64,000 nucleotides of DNA. It comes from Adiantum capillus-veneris. Its lineage: Eukaryota; Streptophyta; Polypodiopsida; Polypodiales; Pteridaceae. The position numbers were made by a program, and so were the translations under genes. Positions 44,629 through 55,609 of this stretch are shown here, piece after piece. Location: contig CM043957.1 of assembly GCA_014529385.2 (NCBI GenBank), forward strand, positions 67,479,503 through 67,543,502. Reading direction: 5' to 3'. Under the pieces are notes generated by a model. The model was not told the origin of the DNA. It worked only from the letters and a program-made list of their open reading frames with translations, and searched no databases. The stretch's first letter is position 1, and each line of letters starts with the position of its first letter.

Positions 44629-46272
44629 GAGCACAATGTAGCAAACTAGAAAGAAAAACCACCTCACCAACAACACCTGAAAACTGTCTACCAATATGGC
44701 TAGAAACACAATGTAAAACCTGTGAGACACACTCCAAAATAGAGCTCCCGCAATGTCAATACAAGCCTCGCATGCTCTAGTATCACACCGCAATCTGTGA
44801 GCTAATCACCAAGCCCACACTGTGCGGTATCGATGCATACACACGCACAAATCTCCCACCTACAGAGAACACCGCACGCAAATGCTGAGTGCAACCCGCA
44901 ATCTCTACCTAGATCGCATAAATGATGCGCATAAAACTCCTGGGAAAATTTCGCCAGAGTTTCGACGCACAATGGCTATCAACACAAAATAACCATTGTC
45001 CTGCAAGCTCAATACAATGAGCAATCAATGCGCATCAAACTACACTCAACATACATGCATAAGCTCTGCAAAACTATGGCAAACAATGCTCGAGATCACA
45101 AGACTCTCCCACCCGAGAGCAAACCACTGTCTCAATCAAAGAAAGATACACAACTCCTCACTCTTGCGAGAGTGGATACAAAAACACAAAACTGTGTACA
45201 AACTGACAGAACCTGTCAAAGTGAGAGTAAACACTCAATCACAAACTATGGTGAGAATTTGGGAAAAATCCGATAGAATTTCCCCTGAAAACTGAGCAAA
45301 AAACTCAAGTACAATCTCTACCATAAACCATAACACTACTCAATGCCAATGAGTAGAAATGCCAAAATGGCTCCACATTTTCACATACAATGGCAATCCG
45401 CACTCAACGTACATCAACGGAGTGACCACACATAAGCAAGCGCCAAAAGATTTGCAATCCGGAAACTTGATCAATGCGAAAACAATGCTCTCAAGAGAGC
45501 TCACTGGCACTTGAAAGTGCTCGCCAAAATGCATGTATAATGGGCATCAACCATGCGCCATACCCATACGCAAACCATTCGCAAAGACCATGAATCCAAG
45601 CACAAAATCACTGCCAAAGTATTTTGTGAAAACCAGTGAAAGAAGCTCCACCTGTGTGCTCCAAAAACCTGCGTCTCTCAAGAGACCGCTTCGGTGGTGT
45701 GTAAACGCCTCCGTACTTCGTTGCCCAAGTCTACCAAAAAACCCTCAAACCACAAGCTTAACACAAGCTGCAATTGCATCTTCAGCTCAGAATTTATGCA
45801 CTCAACTTCAAGCATCTCCCGTGCTTCCAAAAGTGCATCAAACTCGCACACAATGCGACAACAGAAAATCTGGAATTTCTGTATATAGTCAGTCTGAGCT
45901 GAATATCAGCAAAAGGGTGAGAAATTTGCAAAAAGTTTCTTCTGCAAAGTTGTAGACCACGTCGAAACGGATGGGAATCGCGAATAGAATTCTCAGATCT
46001 ACATTCTACAAGGAGAAAAACGAATCTGAAAACAGTGCTGCTGCGCACACAGTTTTAGGATAGCACCTTCACTTACACACAATCTTCCACACTCCTTTCT
46101 GAGCTTCCACAAGAGCATACATCACTCTCAACTGAGCTCACAAGCTTCCATTGCATTCTCACAAAGCTTCCAAGCTTTCTTAATCTCTCTACTGTCGAGA
46201 GCGAGCGAGCTATCACCTCGAAGCTCTCAAAGCCGTCGTGCTGTCCGCGGTCACCATAGCTCTCATACCAAT
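44629..46272 (-). other. Noncoding leader of element E
   Basis: 1.64 kb between the Gag start and the 5' LTR. The plus strand is rich in A and C, with many short diverged copies of motifs such as 'caatgcgcatcaaac' and 'gagagctcac'. No protein domain is seen. It may hold packaging signals, by analogy with other non-autonomous LTR elements. Confidence 0.6.
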
Positions 46273-46459
46273 TGAAGGGGATCGGGGAGCACCACAGACG
46301 GAGAGTGAGAGAGAGAAGGAGACACACACAATGTGGGTGGGGAGACTGTGAAGTGGCAGCTCCCCCTATACAGTATACTCACTATAAGTATAGGGAAACA
46401 GTGGACGGGCGCCCATGACCTGGGCGACCGGTCAAGGCACATAGGCCTTAACCCCAACA
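46273..46459 (-). repeat. Element E LTR (right)
   Basis: 187 bp. In element orientation it is the 5' LTR, preceded on the plus strand by 'agctctcataccaat', the primer-binding-site complement. Confidence 0.92.
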
Positions 46460-47262
46460 TTTTGTTCGTTAAAAATTACATCCCTACTCCTTAAGATTTT
46501 ACCATATTCAGGATTCCATAGGCGATACCCAAAGTCTCCTTCTCCATAGCCAATGAAGAAACACTTTTTGGACTTTGCATCTAACTTTGATCTTAGGCTT
46601 CTATCTATGTGCATGAAAGCCTCACACCCAAACACTTTGAGAAATGCATAATTCACCGGTTTACCTGTCCATGCCTCTTTTGGAACTCCCCCATCCAATG
46701 CCTTTGAGGGTGACCAATTGATTAAGTACACAGACGTACTTACAGCTTCCGCCCAAAGCTCAAGCGGTAGGCCTGCATATAGCCGCATGCTTCGTGCTCG
46801 TTCCATGATTGTCCTGTTCATCCTTTCCGAAATCCCATTTTGTTGAGGTGTCCTTGGGGTTGTCCTTTGCCTCCGAATGCCATTGCTAGCACAAAAGCTT
46901 TCAAAAGCTTGACTGCAATATTCGCCTCCATTGTCGGATCTGAGGCATTTAACCTTGGTACCTGTTTCATTCTCCACAAAGGCTTTCCACCTTTGAAATA
47001 TGGAAAATACATCGGATTTATTCTTCATGACATAAACCCATGTTTTTCTAGTCGCATCGTCTATGAATGTTACATAGTACAATGAGCCACCATGTGATGG
47101 TGTACTTGCAGGACCCCAAACATCAGAATGAACCAACTCAAGTCTTTTTATTTTTTCTTTCATTTCCTGATTTTTGAAATTTTACCCTCTTTTGTTTACC
47201 ATAAACACAATCTTCACAGAACTCTAAGTCCACTACTTTCAAACCTGGTAGAAGCTTCTTTG
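46460..47262 (-). pseudogene. Element D integrase (broken)
   Basis: The ORF from 47163 starts inside the domain. The preceding zinc-finger end (FCEDCVYGKQKRVKFQ) lies in another frame at about 47262-47165, following an in-frame TAA at about 47264-47266. The DDE core is complete: Asp14 (VHSDVWGP), Asp77 (RSDNGGEY) and Glu113 (QQNGISERMN) of the 47163 ORF. The C-terminal region (FGCEAFMHIDRSLRSKL) runs to 46465, where element E interrupts it. With E removed the frame continues toward NMYKDYL and the truncated RT. One frameshift, one stop and the insertion disable it. Confidence 0.88.
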
Positions 47263-47263
47263 T

Positions 47264-48574
47264 TTAAAGGATTTGCATTCCTTTGGCACTCATATGCCCA
47301 AGTTGGTAGTGCCACACCACACTGTCAACTTCTGTAGTTGCTGCACAAGCTGAAGGTTGCGTGCTAACAGTACACAAGTAAAGTGTACCGACTTTTTCTC
47401 CCTTGGCAACCACCAAAGATCCCTTTGAGATCTTCCACCGTTTGTTTCCGAATGCAATGTTGTGACCTTCATCGTCCAATTGTCCTATAGAGATCAATTT
47501 TTTGCGAAGAGAAGGAACATGCCTAACATCTTTAAGCTTCCATTCATTTCCGTTAACAGTTTTGACAGAAACTGTACCTTTGCCGACAATCTCACAAGCT
47601 TCATCATCTCCCAAGTATACATACCCAAAATTACCTTTGGTGTAGTCTTGGAAATGTTGCTTGTGTGGTGTCGCATGGAATGAAGCCCCGGAATCTACTA
47701 TCCAGGAATTAGACACATTGTCTAATGAGAGAATTAGAGCATCTTGCTCTACTTTACCTGCCACATTGGCCTCCGATGTTGACTTGTTGTCTTGAGACTC
47801 TGTCTCCTTCTTCTTCTTGGACCAACAATCCTTTTTGACGTGGCCCTTCTTTCCGCAATTCCAACATTCAAGAACTGACTTTGTGCGTGACTTGCTCCGC
47901 CTTGAGCGATCACGACCCTTTTGGTTTTTGAACCTCTCCTTAGGCCTTCCTCTTGTTTCCATTGATAGTGCAGCACTTGATGATTCTCCTGTGCTTCTCC
48001 TTCGCATTTCCTTGCTTAGGAGAACACCCACAACATCATCAAACTTAAGAGTATTTGTGCCAGAGATAGAATTACTTACAGCCATCACAAGGCTGTCCCA
48101 ACTATCCAGTAGAGATGATAGTATAAGGAGAGCTCGCACTTCATCATCGAAATTGATTTTCACTGATCGAAGTTGACTTATGTTTGTGTTAAAGTCATTT
48201 AGGTGTTCTGCAACTGAACCATTCTCTGCCATCTTTAGATTGAACAAGCGCTTCATAAGAAATACCTTATTGGATGCCGATGGTTTCTTGTAGAAGTCGT
48301 CAAGTGACTTCGTCAAGTCCTCCGTGGTCTTCATCTCCGAAACATTGAAGGCCACCTTTGACGCCAAGCTTAACCGGATTGTTCCCAGTGCCTTTCGATC
48401 AAGGACAATCCATGCTTCATCTACCATTATTGCGGGCTTCTTCGCAAGACTGCCTAGTGGCAAATAGAGGTCCTTCTGGTAGAGATAGTCTTCAATCTGC
48501 ATCTTCCAATGTTGGTAGTTTTTGCCGTTGAACTTCTCAATCTTGAGCTTCCCTTCCTCCACCATAACTCCCAC
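47264..48574 (-). CDS. Element D Gag-protease
   Basis: 436 codons. MGVMVEEGKLK has two possible starts; the second Met matches the fusion ORF at 41660. A copia Gag (UBN2/RVT-gag type) covers residues 10-190 (WKMQIEDYLYQKDL, FLMKRLFNLKMAENGSVAEH). A basic region and a CCHC knuckle at 237-250 (CWNCGKKGHVKKDC) follow. The protease has an intact active site (WIVDSGASFHAT, Asp294) and the RHVPSLRKKLISIGQL motif. The GAG-pre-integrase start (VWHYQLGHMSAKGM) is at 423-436, cut by a TAA after QIL. The frame looks otherwise intact. Confidence 0.9.
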   Translation of the reverse strand: MGVMVEEGKLKIEKFNGKNYQHWKMQIEDYLYQKDLYLPLGSLAKKPAIMVDEAWIVLDRKALGTIRLSLASKVAFNVSEMKTTEDLTKSLDDFYKKPSASNKVFLMKRLFNLKMAENGSVAEHLNDFNTNISQLRSVKINFDDEVRALLILSSLLDSWDSLVMAVSNSISGTNTLKFDDVVGVLLSKEMRRRSTGESSSAALSMETRGRPKERFKNQKGRDRSRRSKSRTKSVLECWNCGKKGHVKKDCWSKKKKETESQDNKSTSEANVAGKVEQDALILSLDNVSNSWIVDSGASFHATPHKQHFQDYTKGNFGYVYLGDDEACEIVGKGTVSVKTVNGNEWKLKDVRHVPSLRKKLISIGQLDDEGHNIAFGNKRWKISKGSLVVAKGEKVGTLYLCTVSTQPSACAATTEVDSVVWHYQLGHMSAKGMQIL

Positions 48575-48624
48575 TCAATTCAAGAAATCCTTTCCTTGAG
48601 ATAATTTAGCTACGAGCAAACCGT

Positions 48625-48637
48625 GCTCTGATACCAG
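48625..48637 (-). other. Primer-binding site of element D
   Basis: The plus strand reads 'gctctgataccag' next to the LTR at 48639. The minus strand contains TGGTATCAGAGC (initiator-Met type). Confidence 0.9.
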
Positions 48638-48638
48638 T

Positions 48639-49398
48639 TGTTAGAAAATAAGACGTAGCTAAATAGATTTTTGAGTAGATTACTTAATGGAGAGAGATAG
48701 ATTTCACACACAAGAGATTATAGAGTAGAGAGAGAGAGAGTGCACACGATATACGTGGTTCACCCAATGTGGGCTACGTCCACGGGAAAGCAACCACTCA
48801 ATGGCTTTAGCACTTCAAAAGAAGAAGTAGTTTACAAAGGGATTAAACCCTTGATAGAGCTCCCGCCTTGCTTCACTCTCACCACCTCACACTCACCTTG
48901 TTGCATCAACTTCACACTATGAAATGTGTGTACAAATGGCCTTCTTTTATAGGCCAAAAGGACTGCCCTCTCTTATGAGAGACAGCCATGTGTAGCCGCC
49001 CTTGTGCGAATAAGTCCAAATCGGACCCTCCAATCTGCCCATGTGTGGCCGCCCTTGAGAAGACAAGTCCGCTTTTGAATTCGGCCACCGGCCACTGGCC
49101 ATTGACTTCCGACCACCGGCCACCGGCCATTGACTACCGGTCACCGGCCAACCGACCGGTTGTTTTCCGACCACTTTCCAGCCGCTGTCCGGCCATAATA
49201 TTCCGACGAAAAAAAAGTCTCGGGGGCCTTCGCCCCCGACGTCTCTAAAGTTGCCCTTGATTCTTGTCCGTGAAAATTTTGGTTTGCGGTGAGTGATTTT
49301 CCTTCACGCACGATGGATTCTCCTCATAATGGGGGCCTTACAAATGTGTGCTTTTACCACAGAAAATTACAAGGGTAAATCAGGCTCCATACTTAACA
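48639..49398 (-). repeat. Element D LTR (right; 5' LTR in element orientation)
   Basis: 760 bp, TGTTAG...TTAACA. It is nearly identical to the left copy apart from a much shorter GA tract (48727-48740) and several small indels in the 'ccaccggcca' repeats. Confidence 0.92.
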
Positions 49399-50625
49399 CA
49401 ATTCTCTCACGGTTTCAAACCCAAGACCTCACACACCTTTGAAGATGGTGAGAGCTAGCGGGGTATGAGAGTAGATTGAGAGGAAGAAGGAGTAGTCTTA
49501 CGAGAAAGATGTACATCTCCTCACATAATCACTCATATAGTATAGCTTAACTTAGTAATTAGCATGGTAGAGGAGATGAGCATGCATTGAAGCTTGGATC
49601 TTGGTTGGATTTACATCACAAAGCCAAGAGTTGTTGGTGTAGGCCTCCCTTCTCACAAGCTTGGAGTGGCTGATAAGCTTTCCATTAAATCTTGAGAAGG
49701 AGAGAGAGAGAGTCTTCTTACTCCACACATGGACTGGTGTGAGTGTGTATGGAATAATGCCTTGGAAAAATCAGCCCCCTCTCTCTCTTGGTCGACCCCT
49801 CTTGCTATTTGCTCATGCTCACACCCTATTGGACCTCTCCAGGCTTAGCCAATGGAATTTCAAGTGTATAAGTGATAGCCTTCTGACATGTGTCCCCCTT
49901 TCCCCTTTTGTGAGAGCTTTAGGTAGTTAATCAATGCAACTAAACTCTCATTGGACCCCTTTGTCTCCTAGCCAATAGGAATCAGGCAAGCCATTGGGCT
50001 ACTGAATGCTCATTGGACCCATTGGGAGACTGTCCAATAGTCTTCTAGAGAGCTTAATTCCTATTGGTGTCTTTATTAAGTGTTTTTAAATTTATTAAAC
50101 TAGATTTACTCTAGCCTAATTTTCATTGGTCCACCTCCATGGCCATCCAATAGGATTTGAGTACACCTTGTGGGCATCTGGGCTAGGGAGTTGTCATGTG
50201 TCCCTCTTTCCCTTTGTGTAAAGGAAGCTTGCGAGTGTGTGTGTGTGTGTTTCTCTCTCATCCCCTACTTCCAGGGCTCGCCCCCTCCTATGTAGGGATT
50301 ATGAAGACATTTTGTACACACACTAAGCATCCAATTTTCCTAGTGTTTGACCTCTGGACATAACCTTTGAATTTTGGAACCTTAGCATTTTGGAAGTCTT
50401 AATGGGATGAACCTTAGGGTCTTTTAAGCCCATTATTGCACATTGCGCTTTTGCAGATGGCCCCCCCTTTGGATCCCTATTTTCCCTCCTTTGGATCCCT
50501 ACTATGTTTGGTATGCCAGCTTAACCAATATTCTAGATTTTTCTCCCCTGGCACTTCCCCATATTAAATTATCAGTTTAACATGAGAAAATCATTTAGGA
50601 GAATTATATATTAGTTATTATGACA
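49399..50625 (-). repeat. Element A right LTR, piece 2
   Basis: Colinear with 31764-32965. It ends TTATGACA and is followed by the TGTGG duplication. Confidence 0.9.
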
Positions 50626-51190
50626 TGTGGTTTCAAATACCAAAGAAATGGCTTAACCAAAACATTCCGAAGAACGCGAGGTGAACACAAGGAAGTAAAA
50701 ATTGGCTCCTTGTTTGGTCTATTTCTAGTGTTGAATGTTTAGTGCACAGGATTTGTGAGGCCTTTGACCTGGGGAGTTCACTAAAGTATATGTAACATAG
50801 CACATGTGTTCAATAGAATGGATTTTATATTCCTGTAAAGTTACAAAAACATGTGTAGATAAGGCCTACAAGGGATACTTTTCATCCATTCTGGTGAACG
50901 CACATGATATAGGAGAATTTTACATAGTGAATGTTCCAGACCTTTGAACACAGAGAAAAAGGGGGGGGGGGGGGGGGAGGGGTTGCGGTTGCGGGGGTTG
51001 CTCCAATTACATCAAACACTACACCTCTATCTCATGACCATTCATTAAAAGAAGCCCCTATTTGTCATTATAACGCCCCAGGGGGGAGCTCTTGCTCTTT
51101 GTACATCTAACTTACATCCTTATCTCATGCTCATACACAATAATTTTGCAAATTTTTGCCATGTAAAGGCCCCTAGGGCCCTCACCAAGA

Positions 51191-51261
51191 GTGTCTACAA
51201 GGGCGCGCAAAATGCCCATCCAAAAGTCTTGGATGGGCATTTTGCGCACCCTTGTAGACAC
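51191..51261. repeat. Near-perfect hairpin, 33-bp arms, 5-nt loop
   Basis: The left arm 51191-51223 (gtgtctacaagggcgcgc...) pairs with the right arm 51229-51261 (...gcgcacccttgtagacac) with a single mismatch. The loop is aagtc. It has no coding potential. It may be a short foldback element or a precursor-like hairpin. Arm pairing is long for a random occurrence. Confidence 0.9.
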
Positions 51262-53059
51262 TTTAAAAAATAATAATAATATTTTTAGTGTTGAACTTTT
51301 AGGCTGTGATGCCAAAAAATCATATCTTGCTCGGATTCTCCAAAAATCAATGTGCAAGTTGGCAATTTCTAAAAAAGTGATGTAAAACAGACATTTATTA
51401 CTTTTTCCTTAATCTACGGGCTCCAACGAGCATTATAACCATGGAATCTAAAAATACTCGAAGAACCAATGTTTTTTATTGTATTAAAGACTGTATTTCC
51501 TACATACAAAACTTTTCCAAAATCTCACCCTAACACCTTCAAAAGTGGCTTCCAAGGAGTACCCTGGGTCAAAATTTGAAACTAAAGAAAAACAATCAGA
51601 ATGAATACCTAAACTATGTACAAATTTTAAAATAACCAAAATTACCTTCAGAAAAAAGTTATTGCTAAAAATTTGAAAATAGGCTTCCCTTGGACTTCCC
51701 ACAATGATAAAAATCAAAGGGTTCAAGGAGAGGTGTGGTATCGAGGTTTATTCCATCAAGATCTCTTGTACTTTATCATGTCTTCTCATGTACAATCTTA
51801 CCAAACAAAAACAAATTTACACTTTAAATGACTACAAATCTTATTTAACTCATCAAACAATCTAAAATAGGATAGACCTACACATCAACAAACAAAAAAG
51901 TCCAAATTTCTTCTCATTAAATTTGATAAACATACATTCGTGAAGAACTTCCAAGGGGTAGTGTGGTCATAGTTCTTACATCCATTCCATGATATGGTAT
52001 GCTCATGGGGTGACCTATCACATAAAAATATCTTTGGTGGGGGTACCCTCATGTTAGGAAAGGGTGTATTGCTGATGAAAAGCTGTTTTACTGTCCTACT
52101 AGGGATCTCTCCATGTTAGCATAATGATTTTTGGTGTAGTGGGAGCCACATTGCTTGAGGAGAGCTTTGTGCCATCGTAAAAGCTTCATGTTATTCCAGC
52201 TCCTTGAGCCATTCTTGCAAACAACGCCACTCAACTAGCATAGTAAGAGGTCACCTTGTATCATTACGCGTTAGAGACATGTTCTTCAAACAAACACATG
52301 TATGAATTCAACATTTACAAGCTATATAATAAAGACACTTGTTAAGTATATGCTGTACAAATTTGCAAGTATTTCCATCCAATAATCCTAAAATATACAT
52401 TAGGATGAGATTACCCATATCTAATAAGCATGGATTTGAAGCACCTACCTTCAAGATGTAACAAAGAAGGCTGTTTTAGAGAAAAAGTGGTGACACTTGA
52501 CCTCTCTAACTTGCAGCTTTTCACTATTTGTGCACAAAAGCAACCTTTGTGCCAAGCACTACAAAACAAGTAGAGGCAACACCTTAGACTTCAAAGTCTA
52601 TGATAAGAAGAACACAACCAAAAGTCAGAAGTATATTGTTACCTTGCACCAAGGGGTGTTTCTTTCAAATATGTGATAGTATTGGCAAACTTCATAATGT
52701 ACACATCCTTGCAATTCTTGTTTGAGAGTTTCAACCTCCCTATTTGAAGAGGCAATACTTTCTTGTAATGCCACTGTTTTGAGATGAAGAGCTTGACATT
52801 TGTGCATCCACGAATGCAAAAATGCACCTGAACCCATACACAACCAATTGCAATAATCTAACAAGCCTACTTCTCCCCTCCCAAGATATTGAAGAACCAT
52901 CAACATTCGTCTCACCGACGGTTCGACGTTCTTGAGATGAACTCTGCTCACCCTCACGTGTGAAATTTGGTGCAAACGTCGCCAACAAGCAAATATGTAC
53001 GCTTTTGTTGTGTGGAGTACATGGTGGTGTGATGTACGTGAGCACCATGGCAGGTGTTG

Positions 53060-53260
53060 CGTGAGGAAGCAAAGGATGAAAAGAGAGAGGGGTGAGGGAG
53101 AAGGAGAAACATGGGAGGAGAGAAGGGGGCAGGGGGGAGAGGGAGAGAGGAGGGAGGAGGAGGAGGAGAGAACAAAGAGAGAGGGGAGGAGGAGGAGAGA
53201 AGGGGACAGGGAGGGAGAGGAGAGGGAGAGAGGAGGGAGGAGGAGGAGAGAACAAAGGTT
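53060..53260. repeat. Polypurine (G/A) block with internal duplication
   Basis: About 200 bases are almost entirely purine on the plus strand. A 'gggagagaggagggaggagg' motif is duplicated at about 53139 and 53223. Apparent Arg/Glu/Gly-rich (plus) and Pro/Leu/Ser-rich (minus) ORFs reflect composition only. Confidence 0.85.
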
Positions 53261-53414
53261 TTTTTGTTTGGGGGGGGATTATTTTTTGAAAAAGTGGACT
53301 TTCAGTGTTTGTAGGTTTTAAAAAAAGTAAAAAATGATTTTTTCATATGTATATATGTTGGGGGAGAGTTTTAAGTAAAAAAAAAGTTAAACTAACTTTT
53401 TTGAAAAAAAAGAG

Positions 53415-55470
53415 TCAAATTTTGGCTCTTAGTGACCCACGTTTTTGTTGATGGGGCCACACCCCTTTTGGTGGGATTACTTGTGTAGGGATGACACGGA
53501 TCACATCCTCAGGTTTTGCAACTGGTGGTTCTAGTAAAGCTTGGGTTGTTTGAATCATTTTCTGGCACATTTCAAACCTTTGCTTTTCTAGTTCCGCATA
53601 GGGATATGTCATCCACCTGTGTTCTTGGGTTTGGTTGTTTTTGAGCCTCACATCATAGGCTTTCAAGAGGGCATCTAATGTCTCATTAACCTTCTCTACC
53701 AACACAGATCCTCTTGAACTAGCACTTCTCGGTTTCTCATCCGTGGATGGTTCTTCTAGAGGTTTAACCATCCGTGTAAGAGAAGGTGCCTCCTTTTCCT
53801 CATGTTGTTTTATCTTCTCCTGAGCTTCGGTAAGCTTTTCAGCTAGGGATTTTTGCTCTCGTTCCCTATGTGCTTTCATCCTAGTCTTTCTAGCTTTCCA
53901 ACTATTTTGTTTGCTCTTGGTTTTCTGACTAGGTGCGTCTGTCTTTGGTCCATCATCTGTCTTTTGACTCGTGTCACTTTCCGTGTTCTTTGTCTCTGGA
54001 TTTTCATCAGCTTTTTTTTGAGCTTGTGCTCTCGTAACCACTTGAACTGGTACAACATTTTCATTTTCTGAGCTACTAGGGAGCTGAACAATCCCTAATA
54101 CATTTTTCGTGATTTTCCTGATTTGGTTTGGGTTTTTCGAGCAATCGGGGATCAAGTGAGTGATGCCACACTCAAGACAATAGGCATTTATTTTAGTGAT
54201 CTCTGTATGAGGACATTGTTTGACCAAGTGGTTGTCACGACTTTTGTGACAATCTGTCTCTGTTTGAGGAAATTCTTTTAGCATTTGCTCTTGGCTATAA
54301 GCAAACTTTGACCTAGATAAGCCGCTATTTGCAATGAATCTCAATGTCCTTTCGTCCATTTCATACCTTCTTTCTTTCGATTGAAACCCAGGAGGTGGAG
54401 TTGTACCGGCCTCACCACTCCATGTGTTTCTCTCACATTTTGTTGCTCCAAAGGGTAGTACTCACTTTGGTTGCTATACCACATTGTAGCTGGTACTGGC
54501 ATTGGTTTATTTGATGCTTCCATCATTGGCATGTATCTCATGTCTACCGGCATTCTAGCACCTGGTAGCGGAGGTTGTTGTCCTAAGGCAAGCTGTGGCC
54601 TTAAAACTCCTCCTAGTCCTGGCGCATTCTCCGTAATGTATCTAGGTGGAATAGGTGCTTCTGGAACAGGTTGTACATACCTCTCCCTAGCATTTTCCAT
54701 GCTATAATAGCACTCTTCCCCGTATGGTTCGTCCATTTTCTCTCAATTTCACACCAATTCGGCTCTCCCGAATCAGACCTTACAAGAGGAATCAACCTCT
54801 TGACCAAGTCGTCGATAAGCTTTTCTTGATCAATAGGTGCCTTTGGCTTGGCAATGGACTCACTTATCTATGAAACACTGTGCTGAGAGGATGTGTCATC
54901 TCCTTGACTCTTAAGTCCTTTTCTTTGTATGCCTCACAGTTATCCACTAGATAAAGAGCTTCTTTGATCAACTCGTTTAGCATCATCCTCCTTATCATAT
55001 GCAGATCCTTCTGGAGGTCCGCATGTCTCATTCCCTGGATAAAGATCAGCATCAGTCATGCTTGCATGGGGAATTCCGCTCTCGGATAGAGCTTAACATA
55101 TCTCTTGAGCCGTAATGATGCTTTGCGTACTGATTCATCCTCTTTTTGTTTGAATCTATGGATTTGCGAGACCGTGTTGTGAGCAATGCCTTTTGGCGAG
55201 AATTCTTTAATAAACTCCTCAAACAACTCATCTAGGGTCTCAAAATCCCATTTTCCACCGAGTCGAACCATGTAGCTGCATCATCTTCTAGATTCAATCC
55301 AAATCCCGCAAACTGTGTCGCAAAATTTGAAACTTCCTCTGCTCTAATCACTCTTCTAAAAGCTGCAAAGCTTCTAAAAAGTTTGTAGTCACCAAAATGA
55401 AGATATTGTGCATCCTTAGACTTAGTGAGACTCACGAGGTGCAAAATTATCTTCTTTCTACAATAAATAA
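53415..55470 (-). pseudogene. Ty3-type Gag-only fragment
   Basis: It reads from about 55444 to 53415 in several frames. The capsid part lies in pieces: FAGFGLNLEDDAATWFDSVE, WDFETLDELFEEFIKEFSPK, QIHRFKQKEDESVRKASLRL and MRRMMLNELIKEALYLVDNC-like text at 55052-54864. These resemble retrotransposon Gag. A Pro/Met-rich linker (54736-54341) and a 314-codon ORF (54359-53415) follow. That ORF has two knuckle-like motifs: a first lacking its second Cys (CHKSRDNHLVKQC) and a second of CX2CX3HX4C type (CLECGITHLIPDC). A Gln/Lys/Glu-rich tail comes last. No protease, RT or LTR follows at lower coordinates, so only the gag portion survives. Confidence 0.65.
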
Positions 55471-55609
55471 GAACATCATATCAATTAATCATATACAAAT
55501 ATTAAATGGCACGAACATAATTATCAAATGAGAGTCAAATAGTTTGATTACCTCTTTGGAGTGATTTTTGAGCTTGTCAAACAATAGAGCTTATCTCTAG
55601 TGATCTTTA

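Larger units (their letters stand above)
42701..46459 (-). mobile_element. Element E: compact copia derivative inside element D
   Basis: Short LTRs lie at 42701-42891 (191 bp) and 46273-46459 (187 bp), starting TGAAGGGGATCGGGGAGC and ending CTTAACCCCAACA. TTTTG is duplicated at 42696-42700 and 46460-46464. The primer-binding site (complement of ATTGGTATGAGAGC) abuts the right LTR. A purine tract (AAGTGGGAGGTTG) abuts the left. The other RT region of element D shows the empty site ('acatattttgttcc' near 41376). The interior has a 1.6-kb noncoding leader and one compressed gag-protease-RT remnant frame, with no integrase or RT palm. It must depend on enzymes from elsewhere. Confidence 0.92.
38721..49398 (-). 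mobile_element. Element D: rearranged Ty1/copia retrotransposon
   Basis: LTRs lie at 38721-39542 (822 bp) and 48639-49398 (760 bp), starting TGTTAGAAAATAAGACG and ending CTCCATACTTAACA. CAATT is duplicated at 38716-38720 and 49399-49403. The length difference comes mainly from a (GA)n tract. The primer-binding site is at 48625-48637 (complement of TGGTATCAGAGC). The purine tract (AAAGTGGGAGAT) abuts 39543. Gene order on the minus strand is Gag-PR, integrase, inserted element E, a truncated RT copy, then a Gag/RT fusion with RNase H. The interior is thus a recombinant carrying two RT regions. It lies in element A's right LTR. Confidence 0.93.
18707..50630 (-). mobile_element. Element A: nested chromodomain Ty3 retrotransposon
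   Basis: This is the outermost element of the nest. It is bounded by identical TGTGG duplications at 18707-18711 and 50626-50630. Its LTRs start TGTAACATTTAATGG on the plus strand and end TTATGACA or TTTTTACA. Each is about 1.59-1.60 kb once nested insertions are removed. The left LTR is 18712-18861 + 21521-21754 + 31760-32965. The right LTR is 38351-38720 + 49399-50625. The internal region is 32966-38350, coding on the minus strand. The primer-binding site abuts the right LTR at 38338-38350 (complement of 'TTGGTATCAGAGC', initiator Met). A purine-rich tract abuts the left LTR at 32966. The coding region is broken by frameshifts, an inversion and stops, so the element is dead. Confidence 0.9.
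50631..53414. other. Gene-free right flank of the nest
   Basis: It resumes the sequence interrupted at 18706. It contains a poly-G run (50961-50977), a strong hairpin (51191-51261) and a polypurine block (53060-53260). A minus-strand stretch at 52640-52975 could encode a short coiled coil (HKCQALHLKTVALQESIASS), but no complete gene can be built. Confidence 0.5.

Noticed and set aside
52625-53255. Minus-strand ORFs of 116 and 171 codons, Pro/Leu-rich then coiled-coil-like
   Set aside because: The front part is a translation of the polypurine block; the rest could be an exon but no consistent gene model emerged.
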